Positions 18,008 through 25,626 of a stretch of 64,000 nucleotides of DNA are shown here, in pieces; the first letter of the stretch is position 1, and the number at the start of each line of letters is the position of its first letter. The translations under genes and the position numbers were made by a program. Below the pieces are notes generated by a model. That model was not told the origin of the DNA. It worked only from the letters and a program-made list of their open reading frames with translations, and did no database searches. Source of the stretch: Gemmatimonadales bacterium (lineage in GTDB: Bacteria > Gemmatimonadota > Gemmatimonadetes > Gemmatimonadales > GWC2-71-9). Location of the stretch: contig DASYCE010000001.1 of assembly GCA_036500345.1 (NCBI GenBank), forward strand, positions 1 to 64,000. Direction: 5' to 3'.

Positions 18008-18616
18008 TCATGCTCGTGTGTCCTGCAACAGGATCCGCAACTCGTTGCGGGCCCTGTGGATGTAGGTCTTTACCGTCCCCAGCGGGAGGTTGAGAATTTC
18101 GGCAATTTCTTCATAGGGGCGGCCATCGATATGGCGCAGGATGATGCAGCTGCGGTACTCCGGGCGGAGCTTGCCAATCGCCGCTTCGATCTGTGAGCCG
18201 AGCTCCCGGCTGGTCACTTCATCGAGTTGTGATTCCCGCGCGTCGCCGATCTGCAGCGTGGTCGCCTCGACGGCATCCGACGTGGCGGCATGCGGTGATC
18301 CGTCGAGCGACAGCGTGTCGAGCCCGCGCCGCCGGAGCTGATCGATCGCGGCGTTGTTGGCGATCTTGAAGATCCAGCTGGAAAATTTGTATTCCGGCCG
18401 ATAGCTGTCGATCGCGTTGAGAACCTTCATGAACGTTTCCTGCGCCAGGTCCTCCGCGAGCTCGCGGTCGCGCACCATGCGGTAGATCAGGGAAAAGACC
18501 GGCCGCTGGTATCGGCGGATCAGCTCCCGGTACGCGGCCTCGCGACCCCGGGCGGCGTGGCGAACCACATCCTGGTCGGAGAGTCCGGCCCATTCGATCG
18601 GCGTGGGGTGGGTCAT
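18008..18616 (-). CDS. ECF-family RNA polymerase sigma factor
   Basis: A 202-residue sigma-70 factor with only regions 2 and 4. Region 2 contains YRELIRRYQRPVFSLIYRM and the -10 recognition helix around FSSWIFKIANNAAIDQLRRR. Region 4 contains LRPEYRSCIILRHIDGRPYE and the helix-turn-helix EIAEILNLPLGTVKTYIHRA. The linker between them (about 105-140) is longer than usual. It is followed by a zinc-finger anti-sigma gene and a membrane protein, so it likely controls an envelope response. It is divergent from menG, 69 bases away. The start is ATG 18616; its promoter may lie within the GC-rich divergent region. Confidence 0.93.
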   Translation of the reverse strand: MTHPTPIEWAGLSDQDVVRHAARGREAAYRELIRRYQRPVFSLIYRMVRDRELAEDLAQETFMKVLNAIDSYRPEYKFSSWIFKIANNAAIDQLRRRGLDTLSLDGSPHAATSDAVEATTLQIGDARESQLDEVTSRELGSQIEAAIGKLRPEYRSCIILRHIDGRPYEEIAEILNLPLGTVKTYIHRARNELRILLQDTRA

Positions 18617-18647
18617 TGACCGGCCGCGAGCGGCCCGCGGGCGCGCC

Positions 18648-18677
18648 TTGGCCCCGGAATCGGCAGTCCGGTACCTT
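18648..18677 (+). promoter_or_regulatory. predicted promoter of the menaquinone operon, leaderless
   Basis: TTGGCC (18648-18653) and TACCTT (18672-18677) are 18 bases apart, the same pair as before gpmI. ATG 18686 is 8 bases after the -10, so the mRNA should be leaderless or nearly so. Confidence 0.5.
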
Positions 18678-18685
18678 TCGCGCCG

Positions 18686-19420
18686 ATGCCTGCACTCGAC
18701 CAGCCGCTACCGGTCACCGGAGGCCTCGCCAAGCGCGAGTACGTGCGCGGTGTCTTCACGGCGATCGCACCTCGGTACGACCTGCTCAACCACCTGCTCT
18801 CGCTCAACGCCGATCGCCGCTGGCGTCGCGCGGCAGTGGACGAGTTGCGCTGGGAAGACGCTCCGGCAGGACGCTATCTCGATCTCTGCGCCGGCACCCT
18901 CGACCTCGCCGCAGACCTCGGGAATCGGCGCGGATTCGCCGGCGAGGTCATTGCGGCCGATTTTGTCGCCGCGATGCTGCGCCGGGGGATCGGCAAGTCG
19001 TCGCGGGTCGCTCCCGCGGCGGCGGATGCGCTGACGCTGCCGTTCGCCGACGCGACGTTCGCGGGCGCCACAGTCGGGTTCGGGGTGCGCAATCTGATGG
19101 ATCTCGATGCCGGCCTCCGCGAGGCTGCACGGGTACTCCGCCCAGGTGCGCGCCTGGTCGTCCTCGAATTCACCACACCACGCCGCGAGCCGATTCGCAC
19201 ATTGTACCTCGCATACTTGCGGCACATCCTGCCACGCATCGGTCGACTCGTGTCGAAACATAGGAGCGCCTACGACTGGCTTCCAGCGTCGGTCCTGCCG
19301 TTTCCCGATCCGCCGGCACTCGCCGCGCGACTCGAACAGGCGGGATTCGCCCCGGTGACCTGGCGCACCCGGTGGGCCGGGATCGTGGCGATTCACACGG
19401 CGGTGAGGATGCCGCGGTGA
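18686..19420 (+). CDS. menG: demethylmenaquinone methyltransferase
   Basis: Methylates demethylmenaquinone with S-adenosylmethionine, the last step of menaquinone synthesis, at the cytoplasmic membrane. The 244-residue length fits. Family features are VRGVFTAIAPRYDLLNHLLS, LNADRRWRRAAVDE, the SAM loop YLDLCAGTLDLAADL (the usual LDLACGTG reads LDLCAGT), FVAAMLRRG, TVGFGVRNLMD and VVLEFTTPRREP. It overlaps the following ubiD by GTGA. Because ubiA/ubiD/ubiX follow and no ubiquinone genes are present, menaquinone is more likely than ubiquinone as product. Confidence 0.92.
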   Translation: MPALDQPLPVTGGLAKREYVRGVFTAIAPRYDLLNHLLSLNADRRWRRAAVDELRWEDAPAGRYLDLCAGTLDLAADLGNRRGFAGEVIAADFVAAMLRRGIGKSSRVAPAAADALTLPFADATFAGATVGFGVRNLMDLDAGLREAARVLRPGARLVVLEFTTPRREPIRTLYLAYLRHILPRIGRLVSKHRSAYDWLPASVLPFPDPPALAARLEQAGFAPVTWRTRWAGIVAIHTAVRMPR

Positions 19421-20892
19421 GCCTCGACACCGTGAACGAATTCCTCGCGGCGATCGACCGGGTCGGCGAACTGGTGCGGATCAGCGAGCCGGTCCGCACC
19501 CATCTTGAAATCGCCGAGATCGCCGACCGCGCCATGAAATCGCCGCGGGGCGGCCCCGCACTGCTGTTCGAAAAGCCGGTCCTTCCCGATGGCGCGGTGA
19601 GCCCGATTCCCGTGGCGATCAATCTCTTCGGATCGGAGCGGCGCATGTCGCTCGCGCTCGGAACCGAACGGCTCGACGAGATCGGCGATCGGATCGGCGA
19701 GATGATCAACCTCAAGGTCCCCGACGGATTGCTCGCCAAGCTCGCGCTGCTGCCGCGCCTCGCGGAACTGACCAGGTTTCCGCCGCGGGTTGGCTCGGGA
19801 AAACCAGCGTGCCAGCAGGTAATCTGGCAGGGGGACGAGATCGACCTCGACCGGATCCCCTTCCTGCAGACCTGGCCCGGCGACGGTGGCCGCTACATCA
19901 CGCTGCCGATGGTGATCACCCGCGACCCGGTGCGGGGGACCCGCAATGTCGGGATGTACCGGGTGCAGATCCTGGGGAAACGCGATCTTGCGATGCACTG
20001 GCAGCGCCACAAGAGCGGGGCGGCGCACTGGCGCGAAATGGCGGCGCGCGGCGAACGGATGCCGGTGGCGATCGCCATCGGGGCCGACCCGGCAAGCGTC
20101 TACTCCGCGTCCGCGCCGCTCCCTCCCGGCATCGATGAATTCCTCTTCGCCGGTTTCATCCGTCGCAATCATGTGGCGCTCGCCCGCGCAGTGACCTGCG
20201 ATCTCGACGTCCCGGCCGATGCCGAGATCGTGATCGAGGGGTACATCGATCCCGCCGAAGCGCTGGTCACCGAAGGTCCGTTCGGCGATCACACCGGGTT
20301 CTACTCACTCGCCGATCTCTACCCTCGCATGCACGTCACCGCGGTGACGATGCAGCGTCAGCCGACGTACATCGCCACCCTTGTCGGCCGGCCGCCGATG
20401 GAGGACTACTGGCTCGGGCACGCGACCGAACGGATCTTCCTGCCGCTGCTCAAGCTCACCGTCCCCGAAATTGTCGACTACCACATGCCGGCCGCCGGCA
20501 TCTTCCACAATCTGGTGTTCGTGTCGATCGACAAGCAGTACCCCGGCCAGGCGTACAAGGTGATGCACGCGCTCTGGGGACAGGGGCTGATGTCGCTCGC
20601 GAAGGTGCTGGTGATCGTCGACAAGGATGTCAACGTGCACGACGCCGACGAGGTCTGGTGGATCGCGCTCAATCACATCGATCCGCAACGTGACACCGAA
20701 TTCGTGCGCGGCCCCGTCGACGTCCTCGATCACGCGTCGCAGCAATTCACGTTCGGCAGCAAGATGGGGATCGACGCAACCCGCAAATGGCCCGAGGAAG
20801 GATTCACCCGCGAATGGCCGGAGCGGATCGTGATGGATCCCGACACGCGGCGCCGCATCGACGAACTCTGGCCCACGCTCGGGATCCGGTGA
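19417..20892 (+). CDS. ubiD: UbiD-family decarboxylase (menaquinone route)
   Basis: A 491-residue decarboxylase that uses the prenylated FMN made by UbiX. In futalosine-type menaquinone synthesis this homologue (MqnL) removes the carboxylate of a prenylated naphthoate. It has FLAAIDRVGELVRISEPV, the prFMN/Mn region RYITLPMVITRDPVRGTRN, GMYRVQILGKRDLAMHWQRH and EGPFGDHTGFYS (with the catalytic Glu). VNVHDADEVWWIALNHIDPQRD and FTFGSKMGIDATRKWPEE are typical late motifs. GTG 19417 overlaps the menG stop by 4 bases; its own stop overlaps ubiA by 4. Overlap throughout suggests one tightly coupled operon. Confidence 0.93.
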   Translation: MSLDTVNEFLAAIDRVGELVRISEPVRTHLEIAEIADRAMKSPRGGPALLFEKPVLPDGAVSPIPVAINLFGSERRMSLALGTERLDEIGDRIGEMINLKVPDGLLAKLALLPRLAELTRFPPRVGSGKPACQQVIWQGDEIDLDRIPFLQTWPGDGGRYITLPMVITRDPVRGTRNVGMYRVQILGKRDLAMHWQRHKSGAAHWREMAARGERMPVAIAIGADPASVYSASAPLPPGIDEFLFAGFIRRNHVALARAVTCDLDVPADAEIVIEGYIDPAEALVTEGPFGDHTGFYSLADLYPRMHVTAVTMQRQPTYIATLVGRPPMEDYWLGHATERIFLPLLKLTVPEIVDYHMPAAGIFHNLVFVSIDKQYPGQAYKVMHALWGQGLMSLAKVLVIVDKDVNVHDADEVWWIALNHIDPQRDTEFVRGPVDVLDHASQQFTFGSKMGIDATRKWPEEGFTREWPERIVMDPDTRRRIDELWPTLGIR

Positions 20893-21794
20893 CCAGCCAG
20901 CCGGTGCGCGAAGGGCAGACCTTTGGCGGCGCCTCGCGCATCGCGCGCTACGCATCGTTCGTCAAGCTGCCGCACACTGTCTTTGCGCTGCCGTTCGCGT
21001 TGCTCGGCATGCTCGCCGCCGCCCAGGTCGCGCCACTCACTCCGCGGATCGTGATCCTCGTGATCGTCGCGTTTTCGTCTGCGCGCTTTGCGGCCATGGG
21101 ATTCAATCGCCTCGCCGACCGCGTCTACGACGCGAAGAATCCGCGCACCAGCGCGCGCGAGCTCCCGCGCGGTGCGATGACGGTGTTCGAAGCGTCAATG
21201 GCGGTCGTGATCGCCGGTGCACTCTTCGTCGCTGCTGCGGCAATGCTGAACACCATCTGTCTGCTGCTCTCGCCGGTGGCGCTCGGATGGATCCTCGGCT
21301 ACAGCTATGCCAAGCGATTCACCCACTGGCCGCACCTCTGGCTCGGAATGTCGCTGGCGATCGCGCCGGTCGGAGGATGGCTCGCGGTCACCGGCGCATG
21401 GAGCCGTCCGTGGTGGCTCCTCGTCGCGATCACCATCGCCGTCGCGACCTGGGTCGCCGGCTTCGACATGTTCTACGCCTTGCCGGACGAAGGATTCGAT
21501 CGGGACGAAGGACTCCACAGTGTCGTGGTGCGCTTCGGCCGGCGCCGGGCGATCCTGATCGCGAAGCTCCTCCATGGCGTGACGATTCCGGCGCTGATCA
21601 TCTTCGGCTGGGGGGCACATTTCGGGACCCTTTATTTCGTCGGGCTCATCATCGCGATGGCGATTCTCATGTACGAGCACCGCCTGGTCCGACCCGACGA
21701 TCTTTCGCGCCTCGACGCCGCATTCTTCACGTTGAACGGCGTGATGAGCATCACCGTCTTCGCCTTTGCGCTCGCCGATCGGCTGGTGGCCTGA
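20889..21794 (+). CDS. ubiA: UbiA-family polyprenyltransferase (MqnP-like)
   Basis: A 301-residue inner-membrane prenyltransferase with about 8-9 TM helices. The two Asp-rich Mg-diphosphate motifs are FNRLADRVYDAKNPRTSARE (NxxxD...D) and the second DMFYALPDEGFDRDEGLHSV. In the futalosine pathway MqnP attaches a polyprenyl chain to a 1,4-dihydroxy-6-naphthoate derivative before decarboxylation and methylation. GTG 20889 overlaps the ubiD stop (GTGA), and its TGA overlaps the ubiX ATG. I infer MqnP rather than 4-hydroxybenzoate prenyltransferase from the neighbouring menG and the opening FVKLPHTVFALPFAL. Confidence 0.9.
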   Translation: MTSQPVREGQTFGGASRIARYASFVKLPHTVFALPFALLGMLAAAQVAPLTPRIVILVIVAFSSARFAAMGFNRLADRVYDAKNPRTSARELPRGAMTVFEASMAVVIAGALFVAAAAMLNTICLLLSPVALGWILGYSYAKRFTHWPHLWLGMSLAIAPVGGWLAVTGAWSRPWWLLVAITIAVATWVAGFDMFYALPDEGFDRDEGLHSVVVRFGRRRAILIAKLLHGVTIPALIIFGWGAHFGTLYFVGLIIAMAILMYEHRLVRPDDLSRLDAAFFTLNGVMSITVFAFALADRLVA

Positions 21795-22378
21795 TGAGCC
21801 AGCGTCCGGTCGTCCTGGCGATCACGGGTGCGAGCGGCGCGCCATACGGTGTGCGGCTCCTCGAACTCCTGGCGCGCAACCACGTCCCGGTCGAACTGAT
21901 CATCTCGTCGCACGGATGGCGGCTCCTCGAAACCGAGTCGGGGATCGCCGACGACGCGGGGCTCAAGGCGCGGACCGGCGGCGACTGGACTTCGATCACG
22001 GTCAACACCGATGACGATCGCGGTGCGCGACCGGCGTCAGGGTCGTATCGCACCGCGGGGATGGTGATCTGTCCCTGCTCGATGGGAACGGTCGCGGCGA
22101 TCGCCGCCGGGACGTCGCGTTCGCTGGTCGAGCGTGCCGCCGATGTGATGCTCAAGGAGCGGCGCAAACTGATCCTTGTGCCGCGCGAAACGCCGCTGTC
22201 GCTGATCCACCTGCGCAATCTCACGACCGTGACCGAAGCGGGTGCCGTCGTGATCCCGGCCGCGCCCGGCTTCTACCATCGTCCCACGACGATCGATGAA
22301 CTCGTCGATTTCATCGTGCAGCGCGTGCTCGATCAGCTGGGACTCGACATCGCCGTCGCGCCGCGCTGGCAAGGCTGA
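21794..22378 (+). CDS. ubiX: UbiX flavin prenyltransferase
   Basis: A 194-residue enzyme that prenylates FMN from dimethylallyl phosphate to give the cofactor for UbiD. The FMN-binding Rossmann-like start is VVLAITGASGAPYGVRLLEL. CPCSMGTVAAIAAGTSRSLV and PRETPLSLIHLRNL are the Ser/Arg phosphate and flavin motifs; PAAPGFYHRPTTIDELVDF is the late signature. It has full length and shares a TGATG junction with ubiA. It supplies the co-factor for the decarboxylase encoded two genes upstream, so the operon contains enzyme and cofactor maker together. Confidence 0.95.
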   Translation: MSQRPVVLAITGASGAPYGVRLLELLARNHVPVELIISSHGWRLLETESGIADDAGLKARTGGDWTSITVNTDDDRGARPASGSYRTAGMVICPCSMGTVAAIAAGTSRSLVERAADVMLKERRKLILVPRETPLSLIHLRNLTTVTEAGAVVIPAAPGFYHRPTTIDELVDFIVQRVLDQLGLDIAVAPRWQG

Positions 22379-22379
22379 C

Positions 22380-22874
22380 ATGCGACTCGGCATCATCAGC
22401 GACACCCACGGGTTGCTGCGCCCGCAGGTGTTCGATCTCTTCGCGGGCGTCGATCACATCTTCCACGCCGGCGACGTCGGCACGCTCGACATTCTCACGG
22501 AGCTCGAGGCGATTGCGCCGCTAACCGCGGTATATGGCAACATCGACGGCGGCGATCTGCGGGCCCGGCTGCCGAGAGTGGCGCGTGTCGAACTCGACGG
22601 TTTCATCATCGTCGTGACGCACGGCGACCAGGTCGGTCGCGGAGTGCCGAGCGACGCGCTGCACGAACTCTTTCCCGATGCCGACATTCTGATCCACGGA
22701 CACACCCACATCCCCAAGCTCGAGCTGGTCGACGTGGTGGTGACGGTGATGAACCCGGGTGGTGCGGGGCCGCGGCGATTCGACCTTCCCGCGTCGGTGG
22801 GGATCATGGAACTGGAGCCCGGGATTCCCCCGCGCGGGCGGCTGGTTCCGCTCACCGCCGCCGACGAGGACTGA
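22380..22874 (+). CDS. YfcE/MJ0936-family metallophosphodiesterase
   Basis: A 164-residue calcineurin-like phosphoesterase. Metal motifs are LGIISDTHG (DxH), IFHAGDVG (GDxx), VYGNIDGGD (GN), VVTHGDQVG (H) and LIHGHTHIPKL (GHTH). Family members hydrolyse model phosphodiesters and their physiological substrate is usually unknown. ATG 22380 lies 1 base after the ubiX stop, so it is the last gene of the menaquinone operon, though its link to quinone synthesis is not evident. A short imperfect GACG/CGTC hairpin follows at 22872. Confidence 0.9.
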   Translation: MRLGIISDTHGLLRPQVFDLFAGVDHIFHAGDVGTLDILTELEAIAPLTAVYGNIDGGDLRARLPRVARVELDGFIIVVTHGDQVGRGVPSDALHELFPDADILIHGHTHIPKLELVDVVVTVMNPGGAGPRRFDLPASVGIMELEPGIPPRGRLVPLTAADED

Positions 22875-22889
22875 CGGCACATCCCGGCG

Positions 22890-23978
22890 TCAGTGCCACC
22901 CTTCCAGCGGCGACGTGCGCCGCCACGCCTCGGGGTGGTTCCGGAACCACGACATCACCAGCAGGCGTTCGTGCAGCCGCTCGGCGTCGACGCGCTCGAT
23001 CGGCGCGAGCGGCTTCTCGAGCTCTGCCGTCACGACGCCGGCGAACATCTCGCGCTCGAGCGGCGACACCGGATCGGGAAACGACGCGCGGACCTCGCCG
23101 CACCGGATCAGGTAGATCCGATCGTCGCCCTGCGCTCCCGGATCGCGGTACGCGAAGGTGAGGAGTTCGAGTGCCGCGCGGGCGCGTGTTGTCGCGGCCA
23201 GCAGCCATTCGAGCGCCTCGAATTTCTCGCGCCAGCGCACCGCGCCCTCAAAATCGGCGGCGTCCGACCTCGTGGTCATCTCGTGCACGACGCGGTCGAC
23301 CGGTTGCACGGCGCGCCCTTCGCAGAAATCCGCCGCCGAATCGACCCGTTCGCGGTATTGCCATTCGGCCACGAGGCCGGCGCATGGACCGAGGCAGGTC
23401 TTGAAGTCGTAGCGCGCGCAGGCGGCGCGGCGCGGCTCGCTGAAGAGCTCGCCCTGCTCGGCGTAGTGGACCGGCATGTCGGCACGGCAGTCGCGGAGGC
23501 CGAGCAGGTCCGACAGGACGCGCGCGGCGAGGTGCGTGCGCATCGGCGACGGGAGCGGCCCGTACGTCCGCCCCCGCAGCCGCTCGGGGGTGCTGGTCGC
23601 CACGAGGCGCGGGGCTGCTTCGTCGGTGAGGACCAGGAAAGCGTGACGCCGCGCCCGGTTCATCGCGACGTTGAACGGCGGGCGGTGCTTGCGGATCAGC
23701 CGCAATTCGGCGAGCGACGCTGCGAATTCGCTCGGCGCATAGTCGAACGCGATGTCGCTCGCGGCGTGCAGGATCCTCGCCTGCTTGTCGTCGGGATAGG
23801 CGGCGCGGAAGTAGGTCAGGAGCCGGGTACGCAGCGCCTTCGCCTTGCCGGCATAGAGGACCCGGCCGCTTGCGTCGAGCATCCGGTAGGTGCCGGGACG
23901 GTCCTCGGCGAGCCGCTGGACGCGGAATCGAAGGGCGGGCAGGTCGGTTGCGGGAAGCGCCAGCGCGAGCGTGGACAC
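22890..23978 (-). CDS. UvrC-like GIY-YIG nuclease lacking the C-terminal half
   Basis: A 362-residue protein with the N-terminal half of UvrC. The GIY-YIG endonuclease domain is at 26-105 (PGTYRMLDASGRVLYAGKAK, then RTRLLTYFRAAYPDDKQARI and EFAASLAELRLIRKHRPPFN). A Cys-rich region has RAACARYDFKTCLGPCAG, which in other UvrC/Cho-like proteins can bind a metal or Fe-S cluster. A UVR-like motif is FEGAVRWREKFEALEWL. The UvrC RNase H-like and HhH domains are missing. It resembles Cho-type incision nucleases and lies 9 bases after mutM, a repair gene, on the same strand. Confidence 0.85.
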   Translation of the reverse strand: MSTLALALPATDLPALRFRVQRLAEDRPGTYRMLDASGRVLYAGKAKALRTRLLTYFRAAYPDDKQARILHAASDIAFDYAPSEFAASLAELRLIRKHRPPFNVAMNRARRHAFLVLTDEAAPRLVATSTPERLRGRTYGPLPSPMRTHLAARVLSDLLGLRDCRADMPVHYAEQGELFSEPRRAACARYDFKTCLGPCAGLVAEWQYRERVDSAADFCEGRAVQPVDRVVHEMTTRSDAADFEGAVRWREKFEALEWLLAATTRARAALELLTFAYRDPGAQGDDRIYLIRCGEVRASFPDPVSPLEREMFAGVVTAELEKPLAPIERVDAERLHERLLVMSWFRNHPEAWRRTSPLEGWH

Positions 23979-23987
23979 GGCTGCAAT

Positions 23988-24812
23988 TTAGGTCTGGCAC
24001 CGCCAGCAGAACACCGTGCTCCGGCCGTCGATCGAATGGGTTGCCGCGAGACGCGTCCCGCAGACCACGCACCGCTCCCCTTCGCGGCCATACGCGACGA
24101 TCTCCAGCTGGAAATTTCCCGGCTCGCCGCGGCCGGTGACGTAGTCGCGGAAGGTCGTTCCCTCGCTCGCGATCGCTGCCGCAAGGATCCGACGTACATC
24201 GTGGTACAGCACGATCAACTGAGGGCGCGGCACGTCGCTGGCCGGCTTCGACGGATCGATGCGCGCGGCGAAGAGCGCTTCGTTGGCGTAGATGTTTCCG
24301 ACCCCGACGACCGCGCGCTGGTCCATCAGCACCTTCTTGATCGGTGATCGCGAGCGGCTCATCCGGTCGGCGAACTGCTCCGCGGTGAATTCCGGGTCGA
24401 GCGGCTCGGGGCCGAGTCGCGCCTGGTACTTGTCCCATGCCGCCGGCGTCAACCATCGCAATGTTCCGATCCGCCGTACGTCGCGATACACCAGGATCGC
24501 ACCGTCGTCGAGGCCGCAGCACAGCACGGCATACTTCGCTTCGGCCGGAGTCAGGGCGCGATCGTAGCGGAGCAGCGCGCCGGTCATCCCCGGCTGGACC
24601 GCAAGGATGTTCGTGTCGGTATGGATCAGCGCGTGCTTGGCGCGGCGCGTCACAGCCGTAATCTGCCGCCGCCGCAATTCCCGCAGCAGCAGTGTGCGCG
24701 AGACGGCTTCCAGCAGATCATCGTGCGACAGCGTGGCCGACACGATCGTCCGGCCGACGAGGTGCGGCCGCAGCTGGCGAACGATCGTGTCGACTTCGGG
24801 GAGTTCGGGCAC
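23988..24812 (-). CDS. mutM: formamidopyrimidine-DNA glycosylase
   Basis: Excises 8-oxoguanine and formamidopyrimidines and cleaves the abasic site by beta,delta-elimination. The 274-residue protein begins MPELPEVDTI: after Met removal Pro is the nucleophile, with Glu next. RRAKHALIH carries the conserved Lys, PGMTGALL and GVGNIYANEALFAARI are core motifs, and the C-terminal zinc finger has CVVC and CWRC. The start codon is GTG at 24812, 7 bases after a TATCTT hexamer, so the mRNA may be leaderless. It heads an operon with the UvrC-like nuclease. Confidence 0.96.
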   Translation of the reverse strand: MPELPEVDTIVRQLRPHLVGRTIVSATLSHDDLLEAVSRTLLLRELRRRQITAVTRRAKHALIHTDTNILAVQPGMTGALLRYDRALTPAEAKYAVLCCGLDDGAILVYRDVRRIGTLRWLTPAAWDKYQARLGPEPLDPEFTAEQFADRMSRSRSPIKKVLMDQRAVVGVGNIYANEALFAARIDPSKPASDVPRPQLIVLYHDVRRILAAAIASEGTTFRDYVTGRGEPGNFQLEIVAYGREGERCVVCGTRLAATHSIDGRSTVFCWRCQT

Positions 24813-24819
24813 CCCGGGA

Positions 24820-24825
24820 AAGATA
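24820..24825 (-). promoter_or_regulatory. -10-like hexamer of mutM, leaderless
   Basis: On the minus strand TATCTT (24825-24820) ends 7 bases before the GTG start of mutM. No Shine-Dalgarno is visible and the -35 is weak. Confidence 0.4.
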
Positions 24826-24839
24826 GGGCGCCCCGGTCG

Positions 24840-25211
24840 TCACTTCCCCCGCGCGCTGCTCAGGACGAACTGGTTCCCTTCGCTGTCCTTGAATTTCGCG
24901 AACGTCCCCCACAGCATCTTCTCGGGCGGGGAGGTGAATTCCACCCCGCGCGCCGACAGTTCGGCGTGGGTCTTCGCCACGTCGTCGGTCGCGAACGATC
25001 CATTGAAGAACGATCCGACGCGGTCCTCATGCCCCTCCGGGGTGAAGAGGACGACGCCGGTCTCGGCGCGGCCGCAGCGCAGTTCGATCCACCGCTGCGA
25101 CCCCATCGGCTGGTCGGTGATGACGTCGAATCCGAGCTTCTCGGTGTAGAACCGCAGGGCGCGCTCCTGATCGGCCACCGGGATTCCGACGAACTTGACC
25201 TGGGTGATCAT
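24840..25211 (-). CDS. VOC-superfamily (glyoxalase-like) protein
   Basis: A 123-residue protein with paired beta-alpha-beta-beta-beta units of the vicinal oxygen chelate fold. TQVKFVGIPVADQERALRFY and EKLGFDVITDQPMG form the first half; GSFFNGSFATDDVAKTHAEL, RGVEFTSPPEKMLWGTFAKF and KDSEGNQFVLSS form the second. Similar small proteins are glyoxalases, fosfomycin or bleomycin-type resistance proteins, or lyases; ligand residues alone do not decide. ATG 25211 is chosen because it opens the first strand; longer in-frame starts (25280, 25283) would cover the inverted repeat shared with the divergent regulator. Confidence 0.82.
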   Translation of the reverse strand: MITQVKFVGIPVADQERALRFYTEKLGFDVITDQPMGSQRWIELRCGRAETGVVLFTPEGHEDRVGSFFNGSFATDDVAKTHAELSARGVEFTSPPEKMLWGTFAKFKDSEGNQFVLSSARGK

Positions 25212-25279
25212 GACCTGTCCGGGTGAGAGATGGCGCCCAATCTGTTGCGCCGTCCCGGGGGTGTCCAGCATCTTTTTCA

Positions 25280-25306
25280 TCACTATTCCAACGGATACTA
25301 TAGTGA
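25280..25306. promoter_or_regulatory. candidate operator in divergent VOC/HTH gap
   Basis: TCACTAT (25280-25286) and ATAGTGA (25300-25306) form a perfect 7-bp inverted repeat with 13 bases between. The right arm also makes the 8-bp palindrome ACTATAGT (25297-25304) that overlaps the GTG of the small HTH gene. The arrangement suits an operator for the adjacent regulator and for the divergent VOC gene. Confidence 0.4.
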
Positions 25307-25605
25307 CTCACGAGACGATCCGCCTCGACCGCTACATCGTGACCACCCTGTTGCGCGACCTGGTGGGGCATGACCGCCATCCCTCGGCGTATCTCGTCTA
25401 CCTCCACCTCACCATTCGTGCGACCGGCGGCCGGCACGCAACGGTCACGGCGTCGTACGAGGATCTCGCGACGGCGACCGGCCTCTCCAAGAGCGGTGTG
25501 CAGCAGGCGGTGCGGACGCTCAAGCGCCGGCGGTTGATCCGCGTCGAACGCACGACGCCAACGTCGATTCCGGAGTACGAGGTATTGACGCCGTGGCGCC
25601 GGTAG
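25303..25605 (+). CDS. small winged-helix DNA-binding regulator
   Basis: A 100-residue protein. The winged helix-turn-helix is seen in ASYEDLATATGLSKSGVQQA followed by VRTLKRRRLIRVERTT, where the KRRR run lies in the recognition helix or wing. The N-terminal part (LDRYIVTTLLRDLVGHDRHP) is helical. The layout is that of HTH proteins related to MarR or to replication-initiator winged helices. No ligand domain is evident. The GTG start overlaps the 25280-25306 inverted repeat, suggesting autoregulation; the neighbouring divergent VOC gene is a likely target. Confidence 0.75.
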   Translation: MTHETIRLDRYIVTTLLRDLVGHDRHPSAYLVYLHLTIRATGGRHATVTASYEDLATATGLSKSGVQQAVRTLKRRRLIRVERTTPTSIPEYEVLTPWRR

Positions 25606-25626
25606 CACGCGTGTAGCGCCCGGCGC

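Noticed and set aside
22872-22893. GACG/CGTC hairpin after the phosphodiesterase gene
   Set aside because: Only a 6-bp stem with a long loop and no T-run; too weak to call a terminator.
22893-24347. Long + strand frame across the UvrC-like gene and mutM
   Set aside because: Shadow of minus-strand genes with GIY-YIG and MutM motifs.
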